Shown here: in pieces, positions 11,158-21,882 of the stretch
How positions within the stretch are numbered: position 1 is the stretch's first letter
Layout: each line of letters begins with the position of its first letter
Assembly (NCBI GenBank): GCA_012845835.1
Contig: JABAKD010000011.1
Location: 2,596,501-2,660,500, forward strand
From: Undaria pinnatifida
Lineage: Eukaryota; Sar; Phaeophyceae; Laminariales; Alariaceae
Direction of reading: 5' to 3'
Length of the DNA: 64,000 nucleotides
Translations under genes and position numbers: made by a program
The notes under the pieces: generated by a model
Databases searched by the model: none
What the model saw: the letters and a program-made list of their open reading frames with translations, nothing else
What the model was told of the DNA's origin: nothing

Positions 11158-14100
11158 ATGCGTGCACTCCTGGATTTTCTGATGGTAGTCCTGGCCGGCT
11201 GCCCCTCCCAAGCTGCTGTGTACGACCGCTCCATCACTGTCTTCTCTCCCGACGGGAAGCTGATGCAGGTATAAAAAGGTCACATATTCCGCGATCGACA
11301 ATTGGCGGTGCCATCCATCGTGCTGTTTGGTGATCCTGTCCCCATGCTGCAGTACCAGGCTCGTGCCTATGGGTTGCTTTCACTCCTCAAGACTATGCTA
11401 TACTTGTGCTTGGCCCTGCGTGCCCATGGCTACTTTTGTGTTACGTATCACTGGGCGTGTACCATAGAGCTAGTGCGCGTGTAGGCATGGGACTTTGCTC
11501 ACATGCAATACTTATACCCCACTATTTCCAAGTAGTTTGTCCGCGGAAACGTGGGTGCTTCTCGTCGTACTCGGGCTAGCTTGATCTTGTGCTGGATGAG
11601 GTCGCTTTACCAGGTCTCAAACCCCTCGAACACACGAGGTAAAGTACCGAAAATCATGCGCGCCGCAAGAGGTTTTTAGACTGGTTATATCGTAGGAGGA
11701 TTTTTGTTTTTTGTTTTAAAGAGCACATGAAGGCGTAGACCCAACCCCACCCTAACCCTAACCCCAACGCTAACCAAGGCCAAGGCTTCGACCCGCTGGA
11801 TAGAACATACCAGTGCCATGTACTGGCAACACGCAAGATAACATACCCCCCTATGGGACGAATTTCGGAGCCGAGTTTCTCACCCAGGGAGGCACACACG
11901 ACGGCAAAGGTGGCTTGGAAATGCCTGATCCATGCCTTCTCCACAGACGCATCGCTCGGTGTTTGCGCTACGCTTCGCTTTGCGTTTGTGCCCTCACCAT
12001 TGCCGAGAAAGTCGAAAATCGTTGGAGGGGGTTGTGTAGGTATGTACTATCTTGCATGTCACCTGGTACACGATAGCAGCCCTACCACCCTCTCGGCGAC
12101 GACTCGACCCATGCGTGTGCTGGGTACTTGGCCAGCGATGGGGTGTCGGCGCTCGGCACGTGCTGGCGCTTCTTTTTGGTCTGGCAAGCACTCATTCGAA
12201 AGAAATGCCATGCGAGTACACTGTGTTGACGAATATCTGCTTGGAGGTGGAGATTCTCCTAAGGTTGACCTCACCGCATCGCCCGAGTACGCCTTGCAAG
12301 TCGGTCGCCATTGATGCTGCTGCTACTGCTGATGTGTGCTGTGGAGCTTGTTATGATATTTTGTGCCTCCTGTAATTCCAACTCGGAGTATTCAGATTCA
12401 TGTTGTTTAGCCGAGAACCAGCTCAGCGCAGCGCACGCTTCTACTTCCAATCGATGCAGCGTGCGCTTAGTAAGGCTGTCACCCGCAGCAGTAGCACGCA
12501 GGAGATCCCTTGCGCCTGTACTGTAAGGCTGGTACGTGCATTTCCTGCGCGGGGCGCGTTTCCTCCTTGCGTGACGTTGTTGCGCCTCTCGTCGCGCTCC
12601 TTCTCACCCGCGCCCCACACTCGCAGCGATTATATATAAGCCGTGTATTTAAAAGCCTTTCCCCGCCATGTTTTTTTTTACCTGCTGCCACACCGTCTGT
12701 TACAACTGCTTGTCTGCGGTGATGTGACCCCAAAAGGTGGCCTACGACGAAGAGCCGGTGTAGAGGGGGTGGCTGGCTTTTCCCGTAACTTCCTATTTTT
12801 GTACATATATATGAGCCATTTATTTAAAAGCCTTTCCCCGCCATGTTTTTTTTCACCTGCTGCCACACCGTCTGTTACAACTGCTTGTCTGGGGTGATGT
12901 GACCCCAAAAGGTGGCCTACGACGAAGAGGCGGTGTAGAGGGGGTGGCTGGCTTTTCCTGTAACTTCCTATTTTTGTACATATGCCTTCCATCGTTTTAT
13001 GTGCCTATCCCGTCTTACTTATTTACCCACCACCGTCTGCTGTATACAACTACAAGCGCTTGTCTGCGGTGATGTGGTTTCAAAAAGTGGCTTACGCCGA
13101 AGACGCGGTGCAGCAGGGGGTGTACTCATGGGAGGGGGTGGCTTTTGTTCCTGTTTTTGCTCTTTTTTTGGTCGTGGTCCCGTCTATGTTTTTCTGCTTG
13201 TTTCGTGTTTACCTGCTTCAATCTGCGGTGATGCGGTTCACAAGGTGGCTTACGCCGAAGAGGCGGTGCAGAGGGGGGGGCTGGCGGTGGCCGCTTCTAA
13301 CGGTGAGGACACCATCGCCATGTGCCTGGAGTGCCCCCCCCAAGCGGAAAACGCAATGGAAGAGTCGAGGTCCTCCGATAGCGATGATGCCGACGACGCT
13401 ACCGATGCTGACGACGCCAACAGCGAGGACGACGACGAAGACAGTTGGCAGGCGAGTGAGAGCACAGCTATTTCGTCTCCCCGTGTCGGCGAATATTTGG
13501 TATCGTAAATTTGTATGAATGAACTTCATTTGGGAGTTGGGAGTTGTAGATACATCGATAGACTTGATTAACATCTCGGGTGTACGCGCCAAAATTGGTT
13601 TTAATTGGTTGGCTCTATGATATGTATGCTCATCGAAAACAGTCTAGTACCCTGAAGTACATCGTATCGTCTTTAATCTGCGCCAAGTAATTACACAACA
13701 TGTCACGGTGGGCGCGAGGGGATTCCTTCCTTGGACTAGAAGTTGAGGCATTTTTTTTGCGCATGCTTGCTTGCTCACTCGCTCAAATCATAAACCCAGA
13801 CGTTTCAAACTCAGTCGTGTCCCGCCCAGCTGGTTTCATCCCTCATCTCGGTCCATTTGTTGGTATCGGGAGTGAGGGGGGCGGGGGCGTGGGCTTGGGT
13901 GGGAGCGTGGACGAGGGCGTGGGCGAGGGTGGGGGCACGCTGCCGGTATCGCTTGAACTTGCGCTTAAACTTGCGTGTTCGATACGATTTCCTTGGTATG
14001 ATGAGGCAGGCCGAGATGGGTCTGTGTGTCGGCACGCATGGTGGTAGGACACTGCAAGTTTAATTTTTCACGCACATGTTTATTTGTCGAGGTATAACGT

Positions 14101-17100
14101 GAACTGATAAAGCAGGTATCTCCTGTGTATGAAACGCACCAGGGAAAAACAAGCCCATTATGCTTTACGTATTTCTCCGAACCGTCAACTTGCGCTTGTC
14201 TGGTTGCCCCCTTACGTTTATGGAAAGTGCTCTGCGGGCAAGCGGTTTAGGTGTCGACTGTAGCGGCAATTCGTTCGCGGCGTGTCGCATCTGAAAAATG
14301 CATTTCGTACGTCGGTGGCCATAGAACGACGTGTATTATAGGGGTAAGGCATCTCAGATCACAACGTGATACATCTATTCGTAAGTACAGCACGTGGGCA
14401 AGCTATATATCACAGATAACTACATGATAAAGAGTCATCATACGCATAATACGAGGGAAAGATGCCACAGCATGATTGAGCTACTAGAATATTACTGGTG
14501 TCAGTAGCACGTGTCGGTATGTCGTTGTCGATGTTTCTGTACCTGCGTCGCCAGCGGTCGTTTTCAAGCATCCCAGCACCCGTGTTTCCTGCTGTTGTTT
14601 TGGTATGTCTCTGTCCTGGCATTCGTATTCTCCAGCCAGAAGAGAGCGAAGGAGACACAGACGAGTCAGAAGCGTTATCGAGTCGCAGGCGGTACGGTGT
14701 CAATGGAGGAGGTGGCGAGGAGGAACGGCAGCGACAGCGACGAAGGAGACTTGCTGGAGGCGTGCACGAGGCGGGGGTTGCGATGGGAGTCGCGGACGAC
14801 GGCAACAACCAAGACCGAAAGCTGTGCGAGGTAAACACGCTAAAAACGGCGGAGTTTATAGGTGACACATATTCACCCTTTCGGGACCCCGAGATTGCGT
14901 TCAAAAACGTTTTTGTTTGGGTCTATTTAGGTCTATTCGGCAAAACAGTAAAGTCTGGGTCTATTAAGGTCTATTAGGCGAATCACCCGTCTTATGTACG
15001 AGTAGTCTGGGCCTATTCACCCTTTTGGGGGCCATTAAATGGCAAACGAAAATATTAATATTTTGGTCTAATCAATCGTCTACGTACGAGTAGCGTGAGC
15101 GAGTGACCGAACAAGTAGTATTCGACGTCAAACCTATTTTCCGAAAAGTCGCAATAAAGTGGGCGGAAGTCCCCCCTTGCAATCGGTTCTTTGTAGGATG
15201 CACAACTCACCCTTCATGCGACTCGCTGAACGCCTCACGGCGCTTCGCGCTTCGTGCAAGCAATGTCTACCTGGTAGGTGAAACCCCGACGTGCTCCGAC
15301 CCGGCATGGTAGGCATGCGAGGGTCTATGGTCCTACGGGCGACGATCATGCGTGACATGATTTCACCCCCCCCTCCATCCTTCCCTCCTGACTCTGGCCC
15401 TGACCCTGGCTCTGGTTGACGCTGACCCTACCCGATGGTTTTCCGGTAAAGGTAGATGAGGGTGTGTACATGGCATTCGCAGGCGTTTCAGCGGACGGGC
15501 GAGTGTTGGCTTCGAAGATAAGGTTGGAGTGCCAGAGCTACCGCTACAGCATGGGAGCGGCGCCGAGCATGGGCTACATCGCCCGATACGTTGGTGAGGG
15601 CGCACGGCATATAACGAGATACGAGCGGTCGGTCAGGTGTGCCGCCGGTCGGTAGAATTGGTGGTATTATTGATCGACGAATTGGTCTCGGGATCGGTTG
15701 ATGCTTTGATCGGTGGATCGGTCGGTAGAATTGGTCAGTGATTTGGTCGTTGAATCAATTCGTGGATTGGTCGGTGGATCGTTCCGAAGGCCTGTCGGCA
15801 TATCGGTCCGGGGATCGGTCAGTGCATCCATCGGTGAATCAGTCCGGCGATCGGTCCGTGCATCGGTTCGTATATCGATCGGTGGATCGGTAGGTAGATG
15901 CCATGCCCGCTATATTATTACTCAAGAAACGAAGCATCAACCGTTGCGTTTTATTTGTCAGCCGCTCGACCACAATATAGTTATGTTTCCGTGCCCGCGG
16001 TATGTTGCGAAAGCCGCCAACAACATCCCACCACCGGGTATGTATATCACTGACCTGTTTTTTTTTAAAGCCGCCCGCCCGCAATACAAGTGCCACCAAA
16101 TATTGCTCGTTTTAGTTTCGTCGAGCTCGTTCTGTATCATGTCATGGACATCGGCACGTATATTACATACATGCGTGCATCTGCAGGAGGGCTGCAGCAC
16201 CGCTACACCAGGACCGGCGGGGCGCGCCCGTACGGTGTTTCGTGTCTCGTGGCTGGCTTCGACGACGATGGTCTGCCTTGCGTGTTCCGGTCCGAGCCGT
16301 CGGGAGCTTTCGCGGAGTGGACCGCGTCGGCTGTGGGGAAGGCGTCGGAGAAGGTGTGTTGTTTTCACGTTATCTCATTGCCATAATGTAGTCCGTGGTC
16401 GCGAAACAGTGGTCGCGAAACAGGCTCCAATAACTCTGGAGTGGAAGAATGTGTATGCGCCGTACTCCCTTTTTTAACTGCACCCTAGCTGTTGATGGCA
16501 ACTACTTGGATTGTTGTGCGTATATTTGTAGTGGTAGATGTTGGGATGAAAATGGGGAAGGCGTCGGACAAGGTATACTGTACGTTGTTGGGGGCAACTA
16601 CTTGGATTGTTCTATGTGGTAGTGGTAAACGTTGTTATAGAAGTGGGAAGGCGTCGGAGAAGGCACACATGTGTGCCTGATACGAACCATCCCATTTCTT
16701 TATCTGCACCCTCGTTTTTGGGTACGAAGCACTTGAAATTAGCGTGAGATAGGCTTTGGAGTGGTAAAATTATTCTGACGAAAGCGGGGAAACACGTCGG
16801 AGAAGGTGTGAATATGTGCAGCATCCCCTTGATAAAGCACGCTAACGTTTTGGGGGACTAACACGTGGAAATTGTTTTTTTTTTTTGGAGTGGTTAAAGT
16901 TACCTGGTACCAAAAGCACCGCCGGAACGTTTGTACATTTTCAGGGCTTTTCACGGGTCGTGACCCGGCCCGCGGGTCGGGTTGGGAGGTAGTCGAAAAA
17001 CCCGCGGATCGAGTCAGGTCGGGGCAGGAGGTGTTGGAAATATCAAGGATCGAGAGGGGTCGGGGCATGAGGTTTTCAAGTATTGCGGGTCGGCCCGGAT

Positions 17101-17887
17101 CACCTTGAACCAATCCGACCGTCGAGGAGAAGGGATCCGACCCGTGAAGAGCCCTGATGTTTTTGGTCGTTGATCGGTCCGGTAAAACAACCTACGTCCT
17201 ATCATATGATATATACGAGTGTTTATGTCCTTCACGAGGAATGTAAAACACGCGCCATCGACGTATCACCGCACTACAAAACAAAGCATAAAAACATCGC
17301 ACCTAACTGTCGAAAGCACGAAAAGACCTGTCGTTCATCACGAGGAATGCTAATAAGGGATCACGCGGATTGACAATCTTGCAAAATCTGCAAAGCTGAG
17401 TTATCAGACGGAATGGTTGTACACACTACGCGACGTCCCGGTAAATTCTTCCTCCCCTTTGCCCCCCCCGTTTTCATGGCATTAGGCGTTGAAAGAACTC
17501 GAATCGGTGCCGGATATCGGCTTGCTCGACTGGAGAGGGACGGCGGAAGCCGCGGTGCGAGCGACCCTCGCTGGCGGGGCTCGCGAGTGCGATGTTGTAG
17601 TGATACGCCGCGACAAGAAAAACAACAACCGGGGAGAAAATGAGGGAGCTACAGAGGGAGTTGTAGAGGGGCGGGGCGCGGAGGCAGTGGGGGTGGCGGG
17701 GGGCGAGGATGGGAATGGTGGGAAGGAGGGAGAAGGTTGGAGACATAGAGAAGGAGGCACTTGGACGAAAAGGTTCTTGGGGTCGGTGGGGCGCGACGGT
17801 GCGGTGTTGCTCGGAGATGCGGGGCAGGGACGGGTGCGGGGTGGGGGACGGGTTGGGCGGGAAGGGAGTGCTGGATTGATGTTGTGA
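11158..17887 (+). CDS. 20S proteasome alpha-type subunit (alpha4/PSMA7-like), divergent, 6 exons
   Basis: Exons are 11158(?)-11268, 13245-13451, 14636-14830, 15452-15593, 16187-16353 and 17486-17887, about 407 aa, all phases consistent. Exon 1 has the alpha-subunit N-terminal signature YDRSITVFSPDGKLMQ. Exon 2 continues V-AYAEEAVQRGGLAV, where the family has EYA. Exons 3-4 give RKLCE-VDEGVYMAFAGV and RLECQSYRYSM. Exon 5 has RYTRTGGARPYGVSCLVAGF and EPSGAFAEWTASAVGK. Exon 6 has the last helix/strand (AEAAVRATLAG..CDVVVIRRD). Alpha subunits form the outer ring of the 20S core and gate substrate entry; they are not catalytic. Oddities are an acidic and then basic insert of about 100 residues (exons 2-3), a Gly-rich tail of about 85 residues, a GC donor after exon 2, and EYA changed to AYA. 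ATG 11158 gives a hydrophobic N-terminus; an AG just before CTGCTGTGTACGAC is an alternative exon start. A diverged or specialised paralog is likely. Confidence 0.85.
12625..13300 (+). repeat. Four-unit tandem array of the proteasome exon-2 acceptor region
   Basis: The segment ACTGCTTGTCTGCGGTGATG followed by an AG|GTGGCYTACGMCGAAGA exon start occurs four times, with the GTGG at 12737, 12912, 13087 and 13245 (spacings 175, 175 and 158 bp). Units 1 and 2 are nearly identical and both have an in-frame TAG after VAYDEEPV/VAYDEEAV. Unit 3 stays open (VAYAEDAVQQGVYS). Unit 4 is the exon used in the gene model. All four keep an AG immediately before GTGG. Confidence 0.85.
15650..15900 (+). repeat. 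Degenerate ATCGGT/GGTCGGT tract
   Basis: Imperfect 8-12 bp units of the type GGTCGGTGGATCGGT fill most of intron 4 of the proteasome gene. Similar GGTYGGT tracts occur at 18360-18570, 23640-24250 and 47907-47980. Confidence 0.7.
16490..16812 (+). repeat. Echoes of the proteasome exon-5 end inside intron 5
   Basis: Exon 5 ends GGGGAAGGCGTCGGAGAAG|GT (16335-16355). Downstream, GGGGAAGGCGTCGGACAAGGT recurs at 16554-16574, GGGAAGGCGTCGGAGAAGGC at 16644-16663, and a weaker GGGGAAACACGTCGGAGAAGGT near 16787-16808. The first two also share upstream GGCAACTACTTGGATTGTT (16497 and 16590), so the unit is about 90 bp and includes an exon edge with its donor. Confidence 0.75.
16942..17156. mobile_element. 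hAT-like MITE, copy 1 (215 bp)
   Basis: Its ends are CAGGGCTTTTCACGGGTC and its inverted complement GACCCGTGAAGAGCCCTG. The interior is rich in CGGGTCGG and is about 70-75% similar to 25533-25754. Possible 7-8 bp flanking repeats (ACATTTT/ATGTTTT) are imperfect here. The hAT assignment rests on the CAGGG-type ends and on the better target duplication of copy 2. It lies in intron 5 of the proteasome gene. Confidence 0.65.
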
Positions 17888-17984
17888 CGGTGGCATGGAG
17901 TGGACATAAAAGGAGGGCGGGGGGGGAGGGCGTGGATCGATTGAAATCTATCTATCTATCGATGCGTGCGCCGCTCTGTTTCGG

Positions 17985-18170
17985 AGCTGCGTTTGCGACT
18001 TGGTCTAGCTTCTCCACATAATGGTTTAGATACATTTGTCTCTAAACCCTTAGCCTAAGCGTGTAATCCTAGCTCTGATCGCCGCGGAAAGTTCTCGGAT
18101 AGTTATCGGAAAATTATAGGGAATGAAATTGTAGTGAAGAGTTTTGCGTGCAGTATCAGCCATTTTTTTG
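17985..18170 (+). repeat. Dispersed repeat family R, copy 1
   Basis: This copy shares GGAGCTGCGTTT, AGCTTCT..ACA, CTCTAAACCCTWAGC, AATCCTAG, AGCTCTGAYCGCC, GAAAGTTCT and GTGTGCASTATCRRYCATT-type blocks with 48040-48310, in the same order. Partial relatives occur at 29938, 55116 and 61197-61290 (GTCAACCATTTCGTCGACGC). It begins about 100 bp after the proteasome stop codon. Confidence 0.6.
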
Positions 18171-18359
18171 AATCCGGGCCGGGTTGTATACTCTGTAGCG
18201 TTGTGTTGCCGCATTTATAGGCTTTCGCTTGTAGGAGGCGGCGGGTCTGGCAGGTGGAGATGGGAACTTACCACCGTTTCGTTAATTTCTTCGCCTTCTG
18301 GGCCGATTATCGTAAGGCAAGCTACAGGCCGCTCGTTCGATAGATGCGTAGCAGACTGT

Positions 18360-18570
18360 TGCTTGGTTCCTTGATTGGCTGGTCAATTGATTGGTCGGTG
18401 ATTGGTTGGTTTATTTGTTGGTCGGTTGATTGGTTGGTCGGTGGGTAGGTTGGTTGGTCGACTGGCTGGTTGGCTTGTCGGCGATTGGTTGGTCGATGGG
18501 TGGGTTGATTGGTTGGTCGGTTGTTCGGTTGTTTGGTTGGTCCGTTGATTCGGTGGTTGGTTGGTCGCTT
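18360..18570 (+). repeat. GGTTGGTCGGTT degenerate simple tract
   Basis: Imperfect units of TTGGTCGGTTGATTGG run over about 210 bp. The long Pro/Thr/Asn/Gln frames on the minus strand are repeat artefacts. Confidence 0.8.
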
Positions 18571-19140
18571 TGAGGAATCTGACTCGTGCCACCCGAAGCC
18601 AAGGGCAATTGAGTCCTCCACGAAACCACCATATGCAATTCAGAGTAGGAATCGGTGCCGAGTTTTTCTCCACGCAGCCCCGTGCTTACGATGAGAGGGA
18701 CGGAGGGAGCGAGGGCAGTCTTGCGCTACCAGCCCAACCCCAACCCTATATATTATAGAATCGCCTGGGGTAAGCCCCAGCCTCGATCTAAACCCCAACC
18801 TGTTTTTCTCCCCTGGAACGAGCGCGTTGTTACTGATCGGGACGCTTTTGCTCGCAACGTCCAGCGTAGGTTCGGAACAATTTGCCCCAATGGTGACAGC
18901 TAGCCCCTGGCCTTCGGGGCACGCCTTAAATTATGCCTTAACGCCCTTTTCCCAAAACCGGTGCCTTGAGGGTAGTTAGGAGCCTTAAAGCTTTCCGTAA
19001 ACCCGTTTATTGTGTCCAAACACAACGCCGTTAGACCAGAGCCCATAAACAGGGGATAGGGTAGAGATTCTAGGCATTTCGTGAAGGAACTTCTGTCCCT
19101 GTGGGCCAAAAGCGCAATTCAAATACATCGCCCTTGTCCA

Positions 19141-19482
19141 CTTATTATTGTTTGTCTTCCTCATCCCTTTTGTCACCTTTGCACTTTTCGTTTCTCTTTC
19201 TCCCTCCCCTGAAGTAAGTCAGATCCGGGGTCACTAAGCAGGCGCTTCGCCCCCCTCCCCACTACGGTACGCGCCTCCGTTGTTATCGCGAGAAGACTTC
19301 AGCTATTTCTTTCCTCGTCGACTCCCATCGAATCGCGCCTACCCACGCCGCTAGGTGCTCTCAGCAGTTGATTCCCTTTTTTCTTCTTGCGAATAAACTC
19401 AAAGTCCGACGCACGTGGGATTCGAACCGCAAAACCAACTCCAGTAGCATTCGAGGGTAACCACTAGACCACCGGGGCGACC
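19141..19482 (-). mobile_element. tRNA-derived SINE, family 1, near full-length
   Basis: On the minus strand a tRNA-like head begins GGTCGCCCCGGTGGTCTAGTGG (box A) and carries box B GGTTCGAATCC (19418-19428). It is followed by a body (GTGGGTAGGCGCGATTCGAT, GTCGACGAG, CTCGCGATAA, GGCGCGTACCGTAGTGGGGA, AGTGACCCCGGATCTGA) and an A-rich tail. The tRNA-like fold is degenerate, so it is a SINE head and not a gene. 5'-truncated copies occur at 24341-24554 and 58031-58268. Confidence 0.75.
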
Positions 19483-20339
19483 AGCTACTTTTTTTGGCAA
19501 TTCCTCCCTACTAAAGGCGTATAGATTGAACACGATGTTCGACGATGAAAGTAAGTAAAGCACTTGCTTCTGCATCATGTATTTCGCTCTAACTCCAAGT
19601 AATTTCCCACGCAAACGTGGGAACACGAGCCTTCAAACATTCCACCACTCAAACAGTGCACAAGTGAACACTATATGTGCTGGATGTAGATGGGTGGAAA
19701 TATCAGTTTAATTTAGAGAACACACGCGCACACACTGAGAGCCCAGAGCTAATCTCGATGTTCTTCTCGGCTTTCAGTTAACGATCGACGCTCGATCTAG
19801 ACACAAACACATCGGGGCCGATCGACGCTGCTCCGGGCAAGGCCACATGAATGTAGGTGACACCGTTGAAGGTTTTAGGCTGATCCAAGTTCTAGACGGT
19901 GAGAGCTTGCCAGCGTTGCTGTTGTGCGATCAATGATTTTTTTATTTGAGATCAGACAACAGCCGGCATTTGCTGGACTGCATCAGTAAACGGGGCGCGT
20001 TTATCTTGAAAATACACGGACTTTACGCCTTGAGCAGGCGATGCCAACGTTTTGGGAATTTTTCCGAGATTGCTCGCCGAGACTTCCCAGACGGCGACGG
20101 ATGACACATGAGGGGGCACCGCCGCGAGTGCTTGGCCGTGTGGCCCTGAGGCGGACGTTATCAGTCGCAGGAACAAAACCGCTTTTAAAAAACTGCTTTT
20201 CAAAAAAAAGATTGCCGTTTGAGGAACAATAGCCAATACCCTCATAAAGGGATTCAGAATCTCACCAACTCTACCCGCGACTTCACAAAAAAGAACGCAC
20301 TACAAGCTGAGAACAGCGCTCGAATACATTTGATCGAGG

Positions 20340-21190
20340 GCTATTACAATCAGTCTAGAAGAGATACTTTTCGGGACAAGCCCGCTATAGGAATTGCGGA
20401 CAATCGGCTGAAAACCTGCTTGCTACACAAATTTTCGCTTTACACCGGCGACACCAGAGCAGCCAAAACTCCGCAAGGGTCGGTAAGGTGGTGGATGCCT
20501 TGCGTCGCAGGGTGGCCTCGACCAAGAATAAAAAAATCGATAGGCTTCCTCTACGAATGAACTAAAGCGTACAAGAGCGAACGTACAAAGTACCAACAGG
20601 TTTACCCTGCCCCTAACCCAATGGATGAACATACGAAAATGACCAAGATGCTTTTGGAATAATGGCTTGGAAGCGACCTTTTTAGGGCTTAGCCCACTAA
20701 AGGAATTGTGGACAATCGCCTGGAAAAGCTGCTTTTAAAATACAATAATAGTTGACTTGGCGTCGGCGGCACCAATAGAGTTGGACTTCGTGAGGGCCAG
20801 TAAGGTCATGGACGCTTGCGTCGCAGGGTGGTCTGGACCGAGAATCGAGCACACTAGAGGGTTCCTCTAGACCAAATCACCTCATCATAATAAGGCGGAC
20901 ACCAACGAACGTACAAAGCGCTAGCACGTTGTTTCGGAGATGTTTGCCTGTAAAATGCTTTTTTTGGCTTGCAAGAGTAGTAGACGACCTACCTGCTGAA
21001 AAACTTGTTGAAGCATAGTAGTTGACTTTACGTCGGTAGCATTGAAGGGGCTGAAACTTCGTGAGGGTCATGAAGGTGTTGGATGCTTGTGTCGCGGGGA
21101 AGGGGGGGGGGCTAGACCGATAATCCCGATAACCAAAGGTTTGTGAGGGTGCCCCTACGATACGACTGAGCTAAAGCGGATACGAACGAA
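20340..21190 (+). repeat. Three diverged direct repeats, ~270-bp unit
   Basis: Units at about 20340-20600, 20670-20920 and 20930-21190 share a GGCTTAGCCC.CTAAAGGAATT block, GTGGACAATCG, CTGCTTTTAAAA, GACTTGGCGTCGGCGGCACC, GGGTCRGTAAGGT, GATGCTTGCGTCGCAGGGTGG and GAACGAACGTACAAAG. A fourth partial copy is at 21920-22015. No frame is conserved. Confidence 0.55.
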
Positions 21191-21232
21191 CGAACAAGAA
21201 AACAAAATAAACCTCGCATACATATGATAGAG

Positions 21233-21637
21233 CAGTATAGTGGAAACTACAGTAATAAATTTATAAAATAGATACTTCGAAGTATAATATGTTAGATCTA
21301 GCTCAAAATTCCCCACCTTAAGTAAAAATACCAACACTCAACCATTATAGTGGATAAAAAATAGGACCCCTCCCAATAAAAAACTCACCCATTTTATCAC
21401 TGATTTTCAAGGACGTCAGCCGTGAGTTTGACGAATTTCAGGTCAATACTCATCTTTGCAAGCTGCGTTGTTGGTACTCGTAATATACTATATGAGTGAG
21501 TTTTGATTGGGAGGTGTCTTATTTTTTGTCCACTATAATGGTAAGTATTGGTATTTATACTTTAGGTGGGGAATCTTGAGCTAGGTAAAACATCACATCT
21601 ATTTTATAAACTTATTACTGTAGTTTCCACTATACTG
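21233..21637. mobile_element. Foldback element, 405 bp, containing a micro-ORF repeat copy
   Basis: The ends are inverted copies of CAGTATAGTGGAAACTACAG and continue TAATAAATTTATAAAATAG. Internal arms also pair (21342-21388 with 21496-21541, around TAATAAAAAACTCAC and ATAGTGGA), so most of the element is a palindrome centred near 21440. The centre holds a minus-strand micro-ORF repeat (initiator complement at 21451-21453). CAGT-type ends suggest Tc1/mariner, but no clean TA duplication is seen. Confidence 0.7.
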
Positions 21638-21671
21638 CTTTATTTAGTACTCCATATTATTACAAGTACCA

Positions 21672-21755
21672 ACAACGCAGCTTGCAAAGATGAGTATTGA
21701 CCCGAAATTCGTCGAACTCACGGCTGACGTCCTTGAAATATTTATTATAAAATGT
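21672..21755 (+). repeat. Dispersed micro-ORF repeat, copy 7
   Basis: After GCAGCTTGCAAAGATGAG the frame from ATG 21690 reads MSIDPKFVELTADVLEIFI. It lies 35 bp outside the foldback element and opposes the copy inside it. Confidence 0.75.
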
Positions 21756-21786
21756 TGGGTTTTGACTGTCATGAAAAACATTCTAA

Positions 21787-21882
21787 AAACGGGCGACCGG
21801 TGTACTACGCAGCTTGAAAGATGAGTATCGACCCTAACTTTGCCGAACTCACAGTTGACGTTGTTAGAACAGTCTCATAAAA
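21787..21882 (+). repeat. Dispersed micro-ORF repeat, copy 8
   Basis: It is preceded by AAAACGGGCGACCGGTGTAC. The frame from ATG 21821 reads MSIDPNFAELTVDVVRTVS and then stops (TAA). Confidence 0.75.

Noticed and set aside
11745-11775. CCCTAACCCTAACCCC as an interstitial telomere
   Set aside because: There are only two to three units within an intron, too short to separate from chance C/A-rich sequence.
14410-14904. 164-codon minus-strand frame
   Set aside because: It is a shadow of proteasome exon 3, whose plus-strand reading fits the family and the splice phases.
19408-19482. Functional tRNA gene on the minus strand
   Set aside because: The T stem is mismatched, and the same head occurs on another SINE at 37975.
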